Positions 60,108 through 64,000 of a stretch of DNA of 64,000 nt are shown piece by piece; position 1 is the first letter of the stretch, and each line of letters begins with the position of its first letter. Source of the stretch: an uncultured Prevotellaceae bacterium (lineage in GTDB: Bacteria > Bacteroidota > Bacteroidia > Bacteroidales > Bacteroidaceae). The stretch lies in NCBI GenBank assembly GCA_900318115.1, contig ONJJ01000007.1, positions 62,001-126,000 of the forward strand. The letters are read 5' to 3'. Position numbers and translations under genes: made by a program. The notes beneath the pieces are model-generated. The model was not told the origin of the DNA, did no database searches, and saw only the letters and a list, made by a program, of their open reading frames with translations.

Positions 60108-63100
60108 ATGGTTAGAAAAACTATTCTTTTTGCACTTATGCTTTCTTGCCTGCTCAGCACGAGCGCACAAGATTACTCGCTGACGTCGGGCGGTGTGACG
60201 ACAGAGGTCACATTCTACTCCCCGCAAATTGTGCGAGTGACAAAATATCAGGTGGCGGATGCACTCGGAAAGTCCGACCCGAAGGTCGTGGTGACGATGA
60301 CGCCGCAGGCTGTGGCACCGACGTTGTCGGAAGGCAGCAAGGCCGACACGCTGCTGACGGCAAACGTGAAAGTGGTATGCAACAAGCAGACGGGCGTGCT
60401 GAGTTTCTACCGCCCCGATGGCACGACGCTGATCAAGGAGCGTTCGAAGGCGACCTTCACACGACGTACTGCTCACACTATAGACCCTTATGACGTATCG
60501 CAGTCTTTCACTCTGGCCAGTGGCGAGGCCATCTATGGCTTCGGGCAGGTGCAGGACGGCAACCTGAATCATCGCAACAAGACCTATACTCACATGGTGC
60601 AGAACAACACCTCGGTGTGGATTCCTTTCTTCCACTCGGTGAAGGGCTACGGAATCTACTGGGATTTGTATGGCCCCTGCGACTTCAGCGATAACTCGTC
60701 CGGCGGCGCTACCTTCAGGACCGAGGCCGCCCATGCCGTGGACTACTACGTGCTGGTCGGCGACGAGCATCGTGGCGATGACGTGGTGCGCAGGCTGAGG
60801 GAACTGACGGGCAAGGCCACGATGGTGCCCCTTTGGACCTACGGTTATTTCCAGAGCAAGGAACGCTACCAAAGTGCCATGGAGACGCTGGGGGTGATGC
60901 AGAAGTACCGCTCGCTGAAGGTGCCTATCGACTGCATCGTGCAGGACTGGCAGTACTGGGGCGACAACAATATGTGGAACGCCATGGAGTTCCTGAACCC
61001 ACAGTTCAAGACCACCTATCCTCAGATGATCGATGGCCTGCACGCCGATGGGGCGCATCTGCTCATTTCCTTCTGGGCCAATTTCGGCCCCGACACAAAG
61101 CAATACCGGCACTTCAAGGAGCACAACCAATTGATGAAGCAGGGAGGCAGCATCATGACCTCCACCTACCCTCCCAACTCGGGTGTGGCTGTCTATAGCC
61201 CCTATCAGCAGTCGGCGCGCGACTACTACTGGAAATGTCTGTGGGAAGGCGTGGTCAGCAAGGGCGTGGACGCCTACTGGGTGGATTCCTCCGAGCCCGA
61301 CCACTACCAAGGCGGCGAGGACTGGGAGCAGACCAACGACTTCGTGGTGCTGAACAAGGGTGGTCAGGACAATGCCACCCTGAACCCGCTCTCGCTGCAG
61401 AGCGACCACACCTGGCGCTCGCTGCGCAACGTGTTCCCGCTGATGCACGCCAGCGGTGTCTACGACGGCCACCGCGCACAGAAAGATGCCCTGACGGAGG
61501 CCAAGCGCGTGATGATCATGACACGCTCGGGTTTCATCGGTATGCAGCGCTACGGCGCCGGCACCTGGAGCGGCGACATCACCGCATCGTGGGAGACACT
61601 GGCCAAGCAGATTCCCGCCGCCCTGAACTACTCGGCCTGCGGCATACCCAGCTGGAACAGCGACATCGGCGGTTTCTTCAACGGAGCCTACGGCGTGCCA
61701 GGACAGGACAACAACTACAGCGAGCTCTACTGCCGCTGGATTCAGTTCGGCGCCTTCTGCACCATCATGCGCAGCCACGGCTCCGGCACCGACCGCGCCA
61801 TCTACCAGTTCGGCAAGGAAGGCGAGAGTTACTACGACATCATCAACCGCTACATCCACCTGCGCTACGCCCTCCTGCCTTATATCTACAGCACGGCCCA
61901 CCAGGTTCACGCCGATGACTACTCCTTCATGCGCGCCATGGGCATCGCCTATCCGGCAGATCGCACGACCCATGAGCTGAAAGACCAATTCATGTTCGGT
62001 CGCGACCTGCTCGTGGCTCCCGTGGTGCAGTCTCTGGCCACGAAGCGGAGCGTCTATCTGCCCGTGGATGAGGAAGTCGCGAATGGCCAGGCCGTCAGAC
62101 GCGGCTGGGTGGACTTCTGGAGCGGCGAGCAGCATGAGGGCGGAAAGAGGGTTTCACGCGAGGTCAGTCTGGCGCTGATGCCCCTCTACGTCCGTCAGGG
62201 CACCATCCTCCCCTGGGGGAGCGACGTGCAGTACAGCTCACAGAGCAACTGGGACAACCTCGAAATTCGTGTCTATCCAGGCGCCGACGGCTCGTTCACG
62301 CTCTATGAGGACGAACGCGACAACTACCACTACGAGCAGGGACGGAGCTCGGAAATACCTTTCACGTGGGACGATGCCACGCACACGCTGACCATCGGCC
62401 AGCGCCGGGGCGACTTCGACGGGATGCTGCAGCAGCGCACCTTCCGCATCGTGCTCGTCGATGCCGAGAAGAGCCTAGGACTGGGACCGAAGGCCTCCGT
62501 CCGCTTCAGCCGCGAAGTGACCTACGACGGCCAGGAACTCTCCGTCCAGATTGACAACGAGAACCTCGTGGCTCAGGAGAAGGCGGCCGTCAAGAGCATC
62601 AGAGTGACACCCGCCAGCGTGAAACTATACCTCGGGCAGTCACGCACCCTCTCCATCAAGGCTACCCTCGCCGACGGCACCTCGCAGTTCGTCACCCTCG
62701 ACGCCCTCTGCACCAGCTCCGACCCGCAGGTCGCCTACGCCCGCGACGGTATCATTTACGCCGGCCAGAACGAGGGACATGCCGACATCCAGGTCAGCTA
62801 CACCGACGGCTTCGGCACCACGCACAACGCCACCGTCAGCGTCGAGACGGCCATCCCCACAAACCTCTACAGCTGGAAGGCGCTGGAGTGGTACCGCAAC
62901 CGCGTCAGCGACCGGCTGGCGGAATCCGAAATCCGCTACAGCAGCAAGGAAAACACCATCACCATCACCAAGAAAGGTGCACAGAACATCGCACTCCGCT
63001 ACCGCGAACAGAAATATATGGAACCCGGAATGAAATACCTCGTCGCCGTGGCCACGGAGGTCTCGAAGGACAAGGGCGACTCGCAGCTCTGGCACATCAA

Positions 63101-63458
63101 TGGCAAGTGGGTGAATATTCAGAATCCGGCCGACGTCCGCACACTGAAGGACGGACGCATCATGGTCTCGTGGAGCATCGACGAGAACAAGGGCTACGAG
63201 CTCACCGGAGAGACGGTGTTCGGACTAACCTCCACCAACACCCAGGGACGCTCCGTCGTCAGCTACGTCGGTTTCTCCTCCGACCTGAAGAAGACCGAGA
63301 AAGCACTCAATGAGGCTGTGGGCATTTCCCAGCTGCATACAGAACCGGCTGAGCCGCAGACTATCTATGCCCTCGACGGGACACAACGTCCCCGGCTGGC
63401 CCCGGGCATGAACATCGTCTCTGCCAACGGCCATGTCGCCAAGGTCTTCAAGAAATAA
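60108..63458 (+). CDS. GH31 alpha-glucosidase/alpha-xylosidase-type enzyme with C-terminal Ig-like domains
   Basis: 1116 residues from the ATG at 60108 (MVRKTILFALMLSCLLSTSAQ). The GH31 barrel has 'PIDCIVQDWQYWG', nucleophile Asp393 in AYWVDSSEPDHY and acid/base Asp490 in TWSGDITASWE; the N-terminal sandwich ('GEAIYGFGQVQDGNLNHRNK') is also typical. After the barrel and a beta-sandwich come a BIG2-type Ig-like domain (about 825-915, 'LYLGQSRTLSIKATLADGT'), another beta domain ('GAQNIALRYREQKYMEPGMK') and a short tail ('IYALDGTQRPRLAPGMNIVS'). Substrate specificity (alpha-xylose of xyloglucan or alpha-glucan) cannot be decided here. It is secreted, beside the arabinofuranosidase. Confidence 0.9.
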   Translation: MVRKTILFALMLSCLLSTSAQDYSLTSGGVTTEVTFYSPQIVRVTKYQVADALGKSDPKVVVTMTPQAVAPTLSEGSKADTLLTANVKVVCNKQTGVLSFYRPDGTTLIKERSKATFTRRTAHTIDPYDVSQSFTLASGEAIYGFGQVQDGNLNHRNKTYTHMVQNNTSVWIPFFHSVKGYGIYWDLYGPCDFSDNSSGGATFRTEAAHAVDYYVLVGDEHRGDDVVRRLRELTGKATMVPLWTYGYFQSKERYQSAMETLGVMQKYRSLKVPIDCIVQDWQYWGDNNMWNAMEFLNPQFKTTYPQMIDGLHADGAHLLISFWANFGPDTKQYRHFKEHNQLMKQGGSIMTSTYPPNSGVAVYSPYQQSARDYYWKCLWEGVVSKGVDAYWVDSSEPDHYQGGEDWEQTNDFVVLNKGGQDNATLNPLSLQSDHTWRSLRNVFPLMHASGVYDGHRAQKDALTEAKRVMIMTRSGFIGMQRYGAGTWSGDITASWETLAKQIPAALNYSACGIPSWNSDIGGFFNGAYGVPGQDNNYSELYCRWIQFGAFCTIMRSHGSGTDRAIYQFGKEGESYYDIINRYIHLRYALLPYIYSTAHQVHADDYSFMRAMGIAYPADRTTHELKDQFMFGRDLLVAPVVQSLATKRSVYLPVDEEVANGQAVRRGWVDFWSGEQHEGGKRVSREVSLALMPLYVRQGTILPWGSDVQYSSQSNWDNLEIRVYPGADGSFTLYEDERDNYHYEQGRSSEIPFTWDDATHTLTIGQRRGDFDGMLQQRTFRIVLVDAEKSLGLGPKASVRFSREVTYDGQELSVQIDNENLVAQEKAAVKSIRVTPASVKLYLGQSRTLSIKATLADGTSQFVTLDALCTSSDPQVAYARDGIIYAGQNEGHADIQVSYTDGFGTTHNATVSVETAIPTNLYSWKALEWYRNRVSDRLAESEIRYSSKENTITITKKGAQNIALRYREQKYMEPGMKYLVAVATEVSKDKGDSQLWHINGKWVNIQNPADVRTLKDGRIMVSWSIDENKGYELTGETVFGLTSTNTQGRSVVSYVGFSSDLKKTEKALNEAVGISQLHTEPAEPQTIYALDGTQRPRLAPGMNIVSANGHVAKVFKK

Positions 63459-63501
63459 AAAAGACGAATCATAGAGTATCTTCAAAAGAATAGAACAGAA
63501 T

Positions 63502-64000
63502 ATGAAAAAGACTTTTTTGAGCAGAGTGCTACTGACGTTGACAGGACTGTTAGCACTGGCCTGCAGCAGCGACGATGCCGCACAGGTGAACGCGCAGCCC
63601 ACCGAAACGACAGGAAAGATGCTGGTCGCCTACTACAGCTACACGGGCGACTGCCGCAATATCGTCAGTCAGCTGACCACACAGATCAAGGCCGACGTCG
63701 TGGAAATCCAGCCCGCAGAGAAGGGCCTGCGCTACGAGGCCAACGGCTATGCGCTGGGCACACAGCTGCTCAACGCCATCAAGGCTGCTCCCGGCGAGGC
63801 CGGCAGCTATCCCGCTATCGACCCCGTGCAAGCGACACTCGACGACTACCAAAACATCATCATAGTCACCCCGCTGTGGTGGAGCCAGATGGCTGCCATC
63901 ATGCAGAGCTACCTCTTCCGCTATGGCCCTCAGATGGCAGGCAAGAGCATCGCCCTCATCGTCTCCAGCGCCAGCAGTGGCATCAGCCAGGTGGTGGCCG
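63502..64000 (+). CDS. Flavodoxin-like lipoprotein, 5' part only
   Basis: The frame starts at the ATG at 63502 and is open to the window end (166 residues). The signal peptide ends at lipobox LALAC (Cys21). The body 'KMLVAYYSYTGDCRNIVSQL' resembles the FMN-binding loop of flavodoxins, and 'IIIVTPLWWSQMAAIMQSYL' is the second conserved part. Secreted flavodoxin-like lipoproteins are common in Bacteroidales; the electron partner is unknown. It lies 43 bases after the GH31 stop and has no clear promoter, so it may be co-transcribed. Confidence 0.85.
   Translation, partial: MKKTFLSRVLLTLTGLLALACSSDDAAQVNAQPTETTGKMLVAYYSYTGDCRNIVSQLTTQIKADVVEIQPAEKGLRYEANGYALGTQLLNAIKAAPGEAGSYPAIDPVQATLDDYQNIIIVTPLWWSQMAAIMQSYLFRYGPQMAGKSIALIVSSASSGISQVVA

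Noticed and set aside
60075-62135. Minus-strand open frame of 686 codons opposite the GH31 gene
   Set aside because: The plus strand carries both GH31 catalytic motifs; the antisense product has no recognisable pattern.

Overview
The window looks like the chromosome of a Bacteroidales bacterium close to Prevotella. The evidence is promoter boxes of the Bacteroidetes type (TAnnTTTG) in front of many genes, a hybrid two-component regulator, type IX secretion/gliding genes (porT-like, gldH), the gldH-ricT-holB gene order, and large secreted proteins ending in short 'GRR...KGIYI..GKK' tails. No rRNA, tRNA, CRISPR array, transposase or integrase was recognised. All calls come from reading the sequence; no database search was possible.

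Layout. (1) 1-7700: two paralogous giant secreted proteins on the minus strand (the first runs off the left edge) with a 61-aa small protein between them. Both giant genes share a conserved leader, and the second has a damaged 3' end. (2) 7700-9033: a gene-free repeat island holding a 590-bp element with long terminal inverted repeats, eight copies of a 10-mer and an internal 22-bp array, flanked by polypurine tracts. (3) 9034-33490: a minus-strand block of seven ORFs for surface proteins: a 1030-aa secreted protein, an outer-membrane beta-barrel, a 1974-aa TANFOR-like protein, a 2490-aa BspA-type leucine-rich-repeat protein (probably one gene split by a frameshift), an FnIII-like protein and two lipoproteins. 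Several spacers hold short tandem arrays of 8, 9 or 10 bp, and two signal peptides appear to be built from repeat DNA. (4) 33599-36459: a hybrid two-component regulator with a TPR-type sensor, divergent from that block. (5) 36561-42344: asd, a cation/proton antiporter, a lolD-like ATPase, a cvfB-like protein and a porT-like protein. (6) 42367-45216: a secreted BNR-propeller protein. (7) 45318-50754: gldH, ricT, holB, metF and class I fumarase. (8) 50800-52677: umuD and umuC, arranged divergently. (9) 52682-63458: an AraC regulator and glycoside hydrolases (GH39-like, GH27-like fragment, GH51, GH31) suited to plant arabinose- and xylose-containing glycans. A head-on junction of two truncated enzymes lies at about 55180. 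(10) 63502-end: a partial flavodoxin-like lipoprotein.

Working together: porT and gldH products belong to type IX secretion/gliding machinery, and several secreted enzymes and surface proteins here carry C-terminal tails of the kind that could use it. The 9034-33490 block is the best candidate for an undescribed system. It combines a giant surface protein, its own barrel, an FnIII partner and lipoproteins, with an adjacent divergent sensor-regulator.
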